DNA from: Sarocladium kiliense
Lineage: Eukaryota > Ascomycota > Sordariomycetes > Hypocreales > Sarocladiaceae
DNA: 64,000 nucleotides
Reading direction: 5' to 3'
NCBI GenBank assembly: GCA_030734395.1
Contig: JAUZTG010000048.1
Span: 2,790,001 to 2,854,000 of the forward strand
Of the stretch, positions 52,338 through 64,000 are shown piece by piece. The notes under the pieces are model-generated. The model saw only the letters and a program-made list of their open reading frames with translations, had not been told where the DNA came from and did no database searches. A program made the position numbers and the translations under genes. The stretch's first letter is position 1, and each line of letters begins with the position of its first letter.

Positions 52338-54944
52338 TTTGTCGGTTGTTTTTGTTGATGTGTGATATGTGGGTTTTGGTGTGGTTGACTTTGAGATCTC
52401 GAGGATCGTTGGAGTTCTCAACAGGTGCGGTGGTGGAAAGAAAGAGCGGAAGTCGATTCCGTCGGATGGCTTAGCTACGCAACAAGTTGCTTCGCGAACA
52501 GGCACAAGAAGAAAGAATGGAAAAATTGGTCCGAAGATTGGTTCAAAAGAAACTGGCTCGTTACAGCACTGGGCTGGGTTGTGAAGGTTGATGTGAGCGT
52601 TTGGTTGAGAAGTCGACGGACGAAAGAGTTGGAACGATATGCCACAGGCAATCTGAAGGAATGGAAGCAGTCGAAACGACTTGGAAAGAGAGAGAATGGA
52701 AGCAAAGCTTGAGAGAAGAGAAGGCACCCGAATGGAAGACGGTGAGGAGAAAGAAGAAGAGGAGAGGAGGGCAGAGCGCGGGCTGCAGTAGGCGATGCAG
52801 CCTTTTTGTTAGTTACAGCATGGCGATGCCGTAGTGCCCATGGAGTCTAGGCAAGGGCCATCAATACAGAACCGAAACGGCGGGCAGAACATCAAGGCGG
52901 TGCCAAGGAGTACAGCAAGGTCAGGGCTCGACAAGACCAGGATGGGAAACATCCCTGTGCGCTTCAAGGTTGTGCGTGAGTGGGGCGCATCGGATCGCGG
53001 GTGGCTTGGGCGGCTGGCTGCAAAGGTCGGACGACATCGTGTCTGCTTGCCGTAGGTGCCGTCCTGAACGGTAGTGTACAGGCCAGTGATGAGGTAGGGG
53101 CTCTGTTACGGAGCCACACCAAAGCATTGACGATGGATGCCGTGGATAGCGAAAAGATGGGACCTGCAGGGCGAAGTGGTCAGTACCACGACTAGCAGAC
53201 AAACAGAGTGCAGTGGATTGTTAGGTAGGGATGATGATACCTCAGACAACCCCTTGGTCAGCCTTGATGGCTTTCAGCTGACAGATGCCAACCTGTCAGT
53301 GGTGGATGATAAAACACCATGGGCGGCTCGTGTCGTGTACGAACAAGAGGCCAGACGAGGTTCGAAAGTGAAGTTGTGACGATTGTGGGAGGAGGCGGCG
53401 TCGTCAGGGGCTTTGGAAGTGTGGCAGCCCCTGAGGAAGTCACTTTTCGCTGCGAAAACGCGCAATGCAGTACTTCTGAGGGAGCAACAAAGGGACGCCG
53501 TTGACGGGGCTAATGCAGGTACCGTGTTTCTGAAACGGGAAGCCGGGCCAATCGACAGTTGGGATTGGGCAGTGGGCACAGTGGGTACAGGGGAGCACTG
53601 GCCTCATCCTGGCCGAAGATCCCTCAACAGCGTCTGGTTGTCGCCTCTAGAGACTCCCTCAATCACACACACACTGCTGAGCCGCGACGCCTGCCAGCCG
53701 CTGTCTGCATCGACACGCCGAAGACAGCAAAGATTGACAAGTTTCCTGCAACTGCCTCGATCTCGTTTCCTCGATGATGATGATGATGACGACGACGATG
53801 TCACCATTGTTGTCGATTCTCAAGAACGTGGTCCAGCAACTAGCAGCAAATAGTCAGTGGGCTCCCATTGTTCACCAGGGCATCACCACTATCAGACACT
53901 CTATCCCCTCTCCTTGCATCATCAGACCAGCACCACCCTCCAACACCTCTGAAACTCCCTCGAGCCTGCGCCTATCTCATCTCATGTCTCGACAGCGCCT
54001 CGCCCTCGCCCCAGCTCCATGTGATAGCCAGCTGACTAGTGACTGTTCTCGTTCCTGTGCCTCAGCCTCGGGCGCGAGCAGAGCGAACAAGCACGCATGA
54101 ATGCATACAACATCCAGGGAGCAAGTCAAGCTTCGATACTGCGCGCTTCCGTATTCCGATGCTGGGACCTCTGTCACACGCACGCACGCTATGCTATGCT
54201 ATGCGCCCTCAATATTGTTGCGCGGCATCGATAGTGCTCTGCCGTGACACCATCGAACTCTTCTTGCCGATTTCCAGTTGCCTGTCATGGCTTGTGATAC
54301 CCCAACCCTTGCGCTCCAAAGCTCAGCTCATCTCATTCACGCAATCCCAATGTCAATTGAACTTTAAACCCGATCCCTGAACCTTCATTCCACCGACATC
54401 TTCTCGACTCCATCCTTGCCCTTCCTTCATTCTCGCAGCTTCCTTCTTTCTCGCAACCTCCTTCAATCCCGGCGTTTCACAACCCTGGGCACGACGCCGC
54501 CTCGTGTCGCAAGCTGATTGATCTCCACCCTAGCGCCCCCGACCATCCCGGGGTGCCCCCAGCACCGACAGACGCTCACCCTCGGTTGCCTCTCCGTCGC
54601 TTGGCTCAATATCATCCCATCGTTCTCCTTCCTCGAATAAGCACTCTTTGCGTTGTGCCTAGATCCCCTTAAATTACAAGGTTGAGACGGGCTCTAATGC
54701 AATACTGCTGTCACCTCTCTCAAGGTGAAAGCCCCCCACGGAAGGTACATCGCAGTCAGTCTGAGCTCACGGACAAGCACTACACGCACCACATTCATCT
54801 CATCGATTCTGCGCCGTTGTTTGGTGTAGACTGTAGTGGCATGGTTCGCGAGATTAGCTACACTAAAACAAATTATTCTGCCTCTCGTGGTGATACCATT
54901 CGATCTCATGTCATGACAACAACTGAAACGAATCCAATCCTGCT
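52338..54944. other. Intergenic, 2.6 kb, no gene recognised
   Basis: Upstream of the acidic secreted protein gene and downstream of RTP1. Holds the GAT/GAC microsatellite and, at about 54380-54660, a C/T-rich stretch that looks like a plus-strand 5' leader but is followed by no ORF. Confidence 0.55.
53773..53799. repeat. Trinucleotide microsatellite (GAT)5(GAC)3GAT
   Basis: Nine trinucleotide units in non-coding DNA. Read on the plus strand it would encode an Asp run, but the surrounding ORFs have no other coding signal. Confidence 0.85.
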
Positions 54945-57752
54945 TCATTCTATCTCCTCAATCCGTGGACGAGGCTGTCCGCTGCCACCATCTGGTGAAA
55001 TGGCAGGATTCACCGACAACCCAGCTAGTCGAGTCAATCCTTGCGGTTCCATGTTAGCCCCAGCCATTGGAACCATATTGTTCATCGCCCAGTTTTCCAA
55101 GCTCTCCGCCACATCCTTCGCCTGTTCTCGCACCAGCCCGTCATTGTCCGTTGCTGCAATATAATCCAAGCTAACAACCATGTCCTTACGGCTTTCATCT
55201 GTCAGCCCAAAGCCCAGAGGCCGCCGAGCCTCGCGTGCAATGTTCAGGGCGCGTACGAAGCTCATCACCGCAATGACAGCAGCTCGACGGAGGATACCCT
55301 TCTCAGGCTCGGGCTCCAGGGTGAGCACGTTTATGCAAAGGTCCATCCCAGCCGAGGCCAGTGTTGCGCCGACACCACCAATGTTGGTCTCGAGGCTTGC
55401 GCCAAAGACGGACAGAGCTGAGCTGCGCATGCGGATGTCTTCGCTGCCTCGCTTGCTCTCCCATCCAGACACAATCTGTGCCAAGATATCGTTGTTTGCC
55501 TTGTCTTCCTCGGTCATGTGCTCATCCTCTTCTTCTTCTGGTATATCTTCTTCTTTGATCTTTCCCTTGGCTTTCTTCAAATTGTTCAGCCTCTCTTCAC
55601 GCACCTGCTTGGCAAGTGATTTTGGACGATAGCCTCGTCTTCCAGCGATAGAAAGAAGCGTCTCGCATGTCTGTCGAGCAATTTCTCCCGTAAATGTTTC
55701 GCCAAGTCGCTCAATCACCTGCACAAGTGCTTCTCCAAACCTCAGCCGCACATCGGTCGTGCTATTTTCCTGAGCATCGAGGTAGTGATCTGTGATCTCC
55801 TCCACTGTAGCTTTTGGGTGCTTGTTTGCAAGGATAGTGAAGATTTTGACGACTCGTAAGTTGATGAAATCCTCGTTGCTGGATAGCAGATTGGACATCA
55901 AGACGAGCGTCGACGTAATGTCTAGAACAGAACTGCCATTCTGGACCAAATTTGTTAGCAAGTTCAAGCCCTCCGACACCACCGGTGGCGGACTGTCAAC
56001 GCCTGCGATATACTCCATCGCAAGTGCGTAGCTTCGCCTGTCCTCCATGACTTGCGAATCAATCCTTGTTCTTGGTTCCTCTTCATCCTCAATCTGATCA
56101 ACCTCGCTTCTGTACTTCAACAGCATTTGCAGATTTCTTGCCGTCGGGGCAACCGAAGGACGGTTTTGTTGACCAATCCTCGAGAGCGCTTGCTCGACGA
56201 TTTCCAGCTTGTCTGGGCTGATATCAGGTTTCCGAAAGCTCGGAGCGCCAATAATGAGGTTCAGAAGACTCAGGACAACGGCCAAGATGTCATCGCCGAG
56301 CTCAGACCGCCCATCCGTATGAAGCACTTGACACACTAGCTCCAGGAGCTGATCAAAACGACTGACAAGCTTGTCTGGGGCCTTCTCCATGAGTTTCTGT
56401 AATACGGTAACTTCAGTCAGTTCTTTGACAGCGTCGTCAGTTGACGATGGTCCAATTGAGGTGGGTTGCAGCTTGATGTCGTTCGATCCACCTTGACTCT
56501 GAATCCAGCTCTCGAGGAGGTGAAGAAATGTCGACGATATCTCCTCCGACGGGCACATGGTAATAATACTGTCCACGAGAGCTGTAGCCTTCGCGTCGAT
56601 GACGAGCCATTCAACTGGTGCTTGTGATGTGGGCTCAGGTAGCGGAACGGCATCTATCTCTCCCTTGGAGTTGGCTCGGAATATCCAGGCCTTCTTTGCT
56701 TCAGGGGAAGATCCCCGGCAGTTCAAATTCCTCAGTAGGGGAAGTATAATGCTGTGCGTCCCGAAGAGCTTTAAGTATGTCTGGAACAGGATAAGGGCAG
56801 GTTTGCGCACGCCTTCATCTTGGGCCGGAGAAAGTTCAACCCATGACGACAAGATCCAGAGTTGTTGCAGGACAGGTGTAAGTAATCTGCGGCACAAGCC
56901 AGGGGCTGGATTGGATAGTGTGAGGATCTTGAGGAGTCGCAACGATCGTTGCAAGGACTGGTTCGTGACAAGAACCCGTCCAAGTGACAGATCTACAATG
57001 CCACCTTCGTCTGTAGCTCCGAGAGACGCATCTCTTGACGTATCTTGGGCCAGTGACGGGTTGATACTTGCGATAATAGGTAGCACAAGAGCATTCCAAC
57101 CAGGGGTACCTTCAAGATTGTCAGCACTGGCCTAGGTATGATTCCGCGGACTTCTTACCCGGTGCACCAAACTGTCTCTTTCCGAGAATACCGAACCCTA
57201 CAATTTGAGCGGCTGTTTTCGAAACTTCAGGGCCTGCTTCTCCATCCATCAGCCTGAAGAGCTGTCCTGAAATACCGCCGAACCAGTCATCTGCGGACAT
57301 CCCAGCAGGGACAGATGACAGCAGCTTTGTGGCGACGGCTACTGCTTCATGAGTGATGTTGGCTCCCTGTTTCTGTGGCGCATTCCCTTCCAGAGGTCTT
57401 CCAACATTGCTTGGGTGAACAGAGAAGACGAACTCCAGAGTTGCGCGGACGCCGTGTGGGCGCAAAGGCAGTCGCGTGAGTGTTCTCAGGAGCTGTTCTC
57501 GAAGCCATGGTGGTGAGATATCAGGCTTTATCAGGGCGTTGAGGGCCGGTATCAAGGCGATAACCGACGATCTGTTAGCAGGTCAGACAGGCTTTACGAC
57601 ATGTGGAGCTGTTCTCATTACTTCGCGATCAGTTCTTCATAGTCTGTGATCTTTTGCTCACGAGAAGCTGCATCTTTAGAAGGGTCAAATGCTGCTTTCC
57701 CAAGTTCTTGAATCCTCTCAGCGAGGGTTGGGCCCGAAGCGTCTGCACTCAT
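54945..57752 (-). CDS. RTP1: RNA polymerase II nuclear-import/assembly factor RTP1 (TANGO6 family)
   Basis: HEAT-like protein; yeast Rtp1 takes part in assembly and nuclear import of RNA polymerase II and contacts nucleoporins. Exons 57622-57752, 57159-57571, 54945-57109; 902 aa. Exon 1 gives ADASGPTLAERIQELGKAAF; exon 2 LIKPDISPPWLREQLLRTLT with HPSNVGRPLEG; exon 3 contains TPGWNALVLPIIASINPSLA. The first RTP1_C-type region includes LSNPAPGLCRRLLTPVLQQL and LLRNLNCRGSSPEAKKAWIF. The C-terminal region carries GRRGYRPKSLAKQVREERL, SSALSVFGASLETNIGGVGA, LRRAAVIAVMSFVRAL and DNDGLVREQAKDVAESLENW, typical of the Rtp1 C-terminal domains. An acidic linker (IPEEEEDEHMTEEDKANND) separates them. All phases close. 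The family is recognised by its C-terminal motifs. Confidence 0.85.
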
Positions 57753-59773
57753 CCTCTTGCGCAAAAAGCATATGAATTATCTTCCGGTAAAGTCTTACTA
57801 TTTCAGACACAACTTGGTGATACTGGTTCGTTAAATACCCATTCAGCAGTTGGCCCCAGAACTGGGAAGAGGTGATTGATGGTTTAGGGTAGCTCGGTCC
57901 GGTAGAAGGGCGTGGAAGCTCGAGCCTTCATTCACCACAGCGCGCGATCACGTGCTACCGCGTTGCCATGTGGAGAGGCACCTTCAACACCACGACGCGA
58001 TGCTTGACCTCACACCTCTCTTCTTCCTCAGCAATATCCGCGAAGCCTCTTTGATCCCACATCTGTAACCCGAGATTTTGCATTCTTTGACACGCTTTCG
58101 TTATCCACGGATCAAAAGCACTGGTGATTTGATCTGCAACCCGTCGACGTCGTCCGTCACCTCACCTCACATCGCACCTCGCCTCCCCTACAGTTCTCCG
58201 AGACTCATTTTCAGCAATGAATTCTGTTTACAGAGCCCCTCCTTCTGGTTGAGGTAATGAGCCTTGGAACTTAACCCTAAGTATCTCTCCGGTTGAAGTC
58301 TTGCGCCTTGACCCCGGAATGCTGCCTTTTAGGTTGGCCGGCAGACCAGAAAGCTCTGCTGAAATATGTGGTCAGCTGGAAGGGAACCCGCGCTTTCTGA
58401 CCGGTGGCTGGAAGGGATAGTCCAGTCATCTTTGGGTGCGTAAGAGGGATGCCTCGAGTCGATTCGATAAGATCCTCTGGCCTGAGGACGCTCCCAGGCT
58501 GACCGCTGGACCGAGTCGGTCAACATAAGGTGGTCCCGGTGCAGTGGCTAGGAGCCCAAATCACAGCTGAGCTGAGGAGCGTGAAGAGAAGGTTGAGGAA
58601 CGCTGATCCAGAGCCGAAGAGCCGAACATTTGCAGGGCCACACACAGTCAGACATCAGCCTTTCACTTTTCCCGAGATGCCTCGTGGCCGGAATTCGTTT
58701 GGCCAGTGCCTTTCGGAGCCAGGACATCCTCGGTTCATACAGAAAGGTTGCCCTGTTCGACCTCATCACCCGCAACATGTTCGCGGCACTCTGAAGCTCT
58801 GTCGCCCCTCTCCTTCTCCCACACAAATCGTCCTCCCTGGTGATGAAGGCTCTTGGGAGGGCCACGCCCGGGACCGTGCCGCAGGTGTCAGCTGCTGGTG
58901 CGTGGTGCGAGCTGAGCTGCGCCAGACCTGACCAAGCGCATCAACTTTGAGGGCATAGGCTTGTCCATTGTCTGCAGGAGGCGCCGGTACCCTTGTTCTA
59001 TTGAACGCATTCCTCGTTTGGCATCAAAACCATTCTGAGACGATAGCGCGCCTTTTTGAGGTTGTTTTTACTCGCGCGAAAATCCCACTCGTTCCTCGCC
59101 CGCCTGGCCAAACGAGCACCTGTAAAAACCTCCCAGTTGGCAGTGCACTACAAACAGACGGACGTGCGGCGGTTTCTTTCGAGTTATCCAGTTGTGGCGA
59201 ACCGATGGCTCGGCTGTTGGAGTTTGCAGATCGCAGAAGCATCAGGAATCACGGCAAATTGGCAATTCGCAACTCGTGCCTCGATGGGACAGGCCCGGTT
59301 GTCATTGCGGCTGGGTGTTCGGTCGGGACCCATCTCGTGTTGGTGTCAAAGTTTCGTGCTTGTCTGGCCTGATACCCAGTAAGGTGACTTCTGCGCCGGA
59401 CGTACGTCGATGTGCACTTGTTCCTATAAGAAAAAGAGGCAGGCCAGAGGGGTTGGTAGCCTCGGTCGTCCCTCTCCTCGTAAGAGTCGGGGGACGACCC
59501 CCCAGATGCGGGGATAAGTCCTCTCTTTCGTCCATACATGACACAACATTTACTAATATGCTTATAGTTCACATACGAACCTTAGGTCAATGAAGCAACT
59601 GGTCTCCTCACTTGGAGCTTGTATTGATCTCTCGTAAGCCATTTCCCCACATCGTTGCAAACGATCCTCCATCAGACTCCTTCACCTAAGCACAAGGTTT
59701 GCTTCTCCGTCTGCTTGCACCTAGGTCTAGGTCTCTTCTGACCGCAGAACTTGGTGCGCTACACGAACAGAAC
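57753..59773. other. Intergenic, about 2.0 kb, no gene recognised
   Basis: RTP1 promoter and the 3' side of the small Cys protein gene. ORFs on both strands are short and mutually overlapping, without family motifs. Confidence 0.5.
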
Positions 59774-60142
59774 TTATTCATCGCTTTCTGTCAAAGTCCT
59801 AGGTGACATGAGCCCAGAGTCTCCACCCAGCGGCTGGGAAGTTGGAGGGCTCATCGAAGCCAGGGGATCCTGGAGTTCGTACTCCAACGAGTCACCACGC
59901 ATGCGCGGCGCCAAGACGTTTTTATGAGCATGATCACTGTAGGCCAGGGTGGAACTGCCACAGTCCTCCATGTCATCACGACCCTCGGCCTATTTGCTTA
60001 GATTAAACTCCATCTCAAGTTCAAAGATAGGTTGGGAACTTACCACGCAGTTTTGGCACGTAGCACCATTCACCCACACCCAATTCTGGCACTGGTGCGA
60101 GACAAAGTACTTGCATCTGTATTTGTAGAAACCACCAGACAT
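59774..60142 (-). CDS. Small fungal protein with an N-terminal Cys/aromatic motif, function unknown
   Basis: Exons 60044-60142 and 59774-59989; 104 aa. Exon 1 encodes SGGFYKYRCKYFVSHQCQNW, then VWVNGATCQNCV, with four Cys (C-x7-C, C-x2-C) that could form a small zinc or disulphide knuckle. Exon 2 begins AEGRDD and continues as a polar, Pro/Ser-rich tail ending RTLTESDE. Proteins starting with a very similar aromatic/Cys pattern recur in Pezizomycotina as hypothetical proteins (from memory, not searched). No signal peptide, so probably cytosolic or nuclear. The 54-bp intron has near-consensus ends and keeps phase, and the exon 1 composition is strongly protein-like. Confidence 0.8.
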
Positions 60143-63138
60143 TTTGAAGTTTGTGAATGAAGTAGAGGAAATTTGTGCGTTTGAAGGATGTAAGGTTGTG
60201 AAACTGGAGTGAGCAAGAACGTTACCAGAGGTGTATCGAGCAAGCCTTTTATAGTTTCGAAATCTCTTGCCTCATGGATTCCAGTCTATCTCATAGGATA
60301 CAATGATGCTGGTCCCATTCGTCTGTTGACCGGACAAAGTAAAGATCTCAATGTTTCGCCGCCTAGTCGCCATATCACGGCTTGCAGCATCCCTGATTGA
60401 AAACAGGTGTATAACTCGGTGGACATATACCTTAGGACCAGGCACCCTGCTGCATGAGGCTTGCATTGGACGACCTTCTGTTGTGGTGTACCAGTGGTCG
60501 CTGGTAGACTGGCGTGGTCGACACAAGCTTAACCATGGTCTCGATTTCCCGCTCGCATACGGTGGCAAGGCTATCCAATTAGTGAAGACCTCGCCGCTCG
60601 AGAGACGAGTCTCTCCCGTGTCTCTATCAATTCCTGCGGCTCGTGAAGGGGCGGTGAGCTGGGGTGAGTACTGCGAGCGAGACCAGACAAGAGGATGTTG
60701 CAACTGCAGGACGATGCAACCACAGACCGAAGTTGGCCAGACCTGTTTCTTTTGTCTTTTCTTTTGCTGACACTCACGTTGTCACTAAGTGTGACCAATG
60801 CCGCTTTGGGAAGCGTAGGTAAGGCTGTTCGTGAGGCACAACTTTTCGGTGTTCCCGACACCCTCATCCTACACGTCTGTCTGATCGGCGATCAAGCTGG
60901 CCCTACGCTGTGCTTCAATCTTGTTTGGATACATCTTCGGCAACCATATCTGCATCCATGACGCAGAACGTTTGAAAACAACGGGAATAGTGTGAGGTAG
61001 ACCTGCAGCCTGATATCAAGTGCTCGTCGGTATCGTTTCTGAAGGCGTATTGGAGGCGCGGAAGAGAAAGATTCCGTCCTGCTCGAGATGTACAACTTTT
61101 CACCCTACGGATGTCCTGCATCATCTTCGGTAATCTCGGTATCACTCGATACCCGCACTGGAGTCACATACCCCATGGCAAGTGCGGCTCTTACATCTCT
61201 TGTGGCAGGTCTATGATGGTTTCCATGACCCCCAATGCCATCCGGGGAGCCGGACACTTTGGCCGTTGAGATCATTTCGTTGCCCCTCAGCTGAAACACC
61301 CTCTTGCAACATTTCGTTGTACGAGACGGCTTGACTCACGCCAGAAAGTTTTGCACCTTTATCACAGCTGGATGCTTCTGATCTGCACATCAGGACCTCT
61401 GTCGTTGGTTAGAGGGGCGCCTGATACGCATACTATCGCTTGGTGGCTGCTTCAGCCGCTGCAACTTTCCACAACAGGGAGTTGTCTGTGGTAAAGGGTG
61501 CACAGGCTGTACCTACTACCTGGTACACGGTTCGGTCAGTCCGAAATCCATCGGATTCCTTAATCTGTCGGACTGCATGGTGAATGTCGACACGGAAACC
61601 TGCAGGTCGGGCTGAGACCTCGAGATGTGTTGGTCTATTCGAGGCTCACGGCCGACGCACGGACATTGAAGGCCCCTGTGCAACACGTTCACGACCATGC
61701 TCTCATCAGAAGGAGAAAGATAAAATCAATACAAGGTCGATGAGCAATACAGCTACGCTATAGCCTTCATTGGACAGGTACAACTCCTCCCCTTTGATAC
61801 AGTGTCCCGGCTATGGCTGCACGCCACCTTTCTTTACGGAGCCGATCCCTGTGCATAATCTTTGCTAAGAGAACATGGTATCGAGTGACATCGGATCTTG
61901 CAAGAATCGCCCGAGACCCAGGCCGATTGGCGACCAATGAGATTCATTGCTTCTTGGATCTGTCAGCGCTGATTCACGCACACCCAATATGCGGAAACGC
62001 AGCATTTCTTGGATAGCGGCTAGCGCTGTTCCCCCACAGAGAATTATATGTGGTTGAATTAATCTTGGCCAATGTTACCGCGAGGTATGTCCCAGAACAC
62101 ACTGTGTTTGCTCGATAGGTTCCAGCCAGTCACAGTTGTGTCTGTGTGATCTTCACCAAGTATGACGCATGGCAAAGCAGCGGTGACAAGTGTGAGCACA
62201 CACCGTCTCGCAAGCCTTGCCCTAAGAGAGTGAGGCAGACCAATGTTCTGAATCTGTGATTGGACGACTGTCTTTCCATAGTACACACTCCCACCCGTCT
62301 TCAGTCTAGCCAAGGCGATGTACTTCCTAGTGCCACGCGGAACCGGACTGTGCTTTTCTGGACGTGAATTCGTGCATTTGGAAGCGGATGGGGGGTGGGA
62401 TCTTGGTAGTCTTTACTTTTGTGTCAAAGACTATCCTTCCCTTATAGTGGGTTCACACATGCAGGATCGGTGCTGGGTGCCCGAGGACCGGGGTCCCGGT
62501 TGGAAGCGATGTCCAACGTCGGGCGTCAAGACTCAATTGCCGCCTGAGCACTGAAACAAAGACAAGACCAAGAAGAGATACCTCGAGCGGTAATCTAGCC
62601 TCCCTCCCCTCAGCCACATGTATGAGTGCATGAGATTCAAGAGGGCTGATTCGATATGGGGGCCTCGGACCCACGCCTCGCGTTTTGAAAGCAACATGCT
62701 TGGTCTATTCTCGCATCGCAGATACGGCACCTGTATACGTCTATGTAGCCAATGACGGACCTAAGTCTCATGTAATGTCACAAATCTCTTGCTCACCACC
62801 CAACACAGCCTACACCATTACGCCGAATCCAAACGCCCCCAAAAAGGGACAAATCATGGAACACAGAAGGAAGGACGTTGAACGCGGGGGTGTGTGTAGG
62901 AGCAGAGGTCAGAAAGCAATGACACTGTGCTAGTGGCTTGTCAGCAGCCCAGGTCGTTTTTTGGAGCCGATGGAATCCACCAGTCCGCCAACGACGGCTC
63001 GAGCCGTTGTTGGCTGTACCTTGGTTCAAGGACCATAAGATCTGCTCCCCTTTCTCAGTTGAAGCTTGCGGTGAAAACCGAGAAAGCCACCACGTCCCGT
63101 GGTATGTTTCACCCAGCACTGATCCCAGGCTGCTACCC
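60143..63138. other. Intergenic, 3.0 kb, no gene recognised
   Basis: The largest gap in the window, between the small Cys protein gene and PRP43 (both minus strand). ORFs are short, on both strands, with no recognisable motif; no long repeats, inverted termini or tRNA seen. Confidence 0.5.
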
Positions 63139-64000
63139 TCACCGACCAGCCTTCATTGCTTCTTTCCGGCGCTTCTTCTCCCCAGCTCTGGTCAGTGACC
63201 GCTTGATGTCACCTTGCTCAAAAGTGTCCAGGTCGTAGTATGTTGGCGCGATTTCCTGAAAGAAATGGAGTCAGTATGTATCAAAGATGAGGAGAAGAGA
63301 AGGCGGGGACTCACCAGTAGCCACTCGGGACGAATGCCGGTACATGTCCTGATATACTGCTTCGATGTGAGAACGAACTCATTGTATACGACCCAGTCGA
63401 ACTCCGTGCGAAGAACCGTGGAGGGGTGGATCAGCACCGCCTGGTCATCCTTGACGGTGCGGTACACCTTGCCTGAGCTCTCCTTCATGGCGACCTGCAT
63501 GAAGAAGCCGGACAGGAGCGCCCTCCGGATGTTGGTGTAGTAGTTCTTGTCCTCGAATGGCGTTGACACAAGGTCTAGGCCGTGCGTCTCCATGATGCGC
63601 TTCAGCTGTGCGCGGACATTGTCGGCGCTCGACAAATGGCGGTAAGACAGAAAGTGCTCATGGCACCACTGCTTTGCAGCGTTGGGGTCCGAAGTGGCTT
63701 GGCCTTTGAAGGCGTGATAGGCGTTGAGGAGGGTGAGGTGGTCGCCGTCAGGGTGGCTGAAGTGACCCTTCATCTCATCGGCGCGCTTGCGATTATTGGC
63801 AGGTCGCACGAAGATCTGAGGGACGGAAAGGAGGGAGGTGATGGAGAGAATCTCATTGGAGCAATAGAACTCGGGTGATGTGATGAGCATAACTGCAAGT
63901 GAGGGGTCGAGCGGGAACTCTGAGGCCATACCACCAAGAGTTGTCAGCTCGCCGTCGTCGTCGAGACAGGCAAGGTAGTTGAGCTCCTCGAGGGCACGCA
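63139..64000 (-). CDS. PRP43: DEAH-box RNA helicase PRP43, C-terminal part (runs off the right edge)
   Basis: C-terminal part of Prp43, the DEAH helicase that releases lariat-intron spliceosomes and acts in ribosome biogenesis. Exons in the window: 63315-64000 (5' incomplete) and 63139-63255. Seen: the winged-helix/ratchet end ALEELNYLACLDDDGELTTL and GGMASEFPLDPSLAVMLI, IFVRPANNRKRADEMKGHFS with HPDGDHLTLLNAYHAF, FLSYRHLSSADNVRAQLKRI, OB-fold residues KVYRTVKDDQAVLIHPSTVL, and WVVYNEFVLTSKQYIRTCTG. After the 59-bp intron comes EIAPTYYDLDTFEQGDIKRS, which distinguishes Prp43 from Prp2, Prp16 and Prp22, and a basic end KKRRKEAMKAGR. The ATPase core lies outside the window. Confidence 0.95.

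Noticed and set aside
53773..53830. Asp-run ORF over the GAT/GAC microsatellite
   Set aside because: Open only because of the repeat; no start context or conserved residues.
57573..57598. A 26-bp intron in RTP1 (GTAAAG...AACAG)
   Set aside because: Too short; the donor at 57621 gives a 50-bp intron with correct phase.

Overview
The window is nuclear DNA of a filamentous ascomycete (Pezizomycotina, most likely Sordariomycetes; the class is an inference). The evidence is genes of one to nine exons with short introns (mostly 49-120 bp, GT...AG, CTGAC/CTAAC branch points), fungus-specific families (rhodopsin-domain membrane protein, LaeA-like methyltransferase, GH72 glucanosyltransferase, lipase-NACHT receptor) and ATP-citrate lyase split into two divergent genes. 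No tRNA, rRNA, CRISPR array or intact transposon was recognised.

Layout. 0-9 kb is the accessory part: the 5' portion of a secreted BBE-type FAD oxidoreductase (-), a seven-helix rhodopsin-domain protein (+) and a large SesB-like lipase-NACHT STAND gene (+) broken by a one-base frameshift. 9-24.5 kb is dense and mostly housekeeping: RFC3, an LCB3-type sphingoid-base-phosphate phosphatase, a mitochondrial-type SDR, the SUMO E1 subunit UBA2, queuosine salvage QNG1, the small Pol delta subunit, SKI8, mitoribosomal bL32m and septin CDC10. 26-40 kb carries a GPI-type GH72 enzyme, a possible 43-residue Cys-rich ORF, guanylate kinase with a leader-like N-terminus, the head-to-head pair ACL2/ACL1, and mitoribosomal uL30m. 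40-52.3 kb holds EAF3, a LaeA-like methyltransferase with a 7-nt exon, kinetochore NKP2, an unnamed thioredoxin-like ER protein, kinetochore CENP-Q/Fta7 with AT-hooks, and an acidic secreted protein. 52-64 kb is sparse: RTP1, a conserved 104-residue Cys protein, and the 3' end of PRP43 running off the right edge.

How genes relate. ACL1 and ACL2 are the two subunits of one enzyme and probably share control from the 2.76 kb region between them. RFC3 and the Pol delta subunit act at the replication fork; bL32m and uL30m belong to the mitoribosome; NKP2 and CENP-Q belong to the same inner-kinetochore assembly and lie 2.6 kb apart. The other neighbours share no obvious pathway.

Most unusual points: the frameshifted NLR-like gene, three genes whose first coding exon is only the ATG, an 898-bp EAF3 intron holding an ORF in frame with the MRG domain, the 7-nt micro-exon, the two in-frame starts of guanylate kinase, and the CENP-Q/NKP2 linkage. 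All exon junctions were read by eye and checked for phase; none is supported by transcript data.
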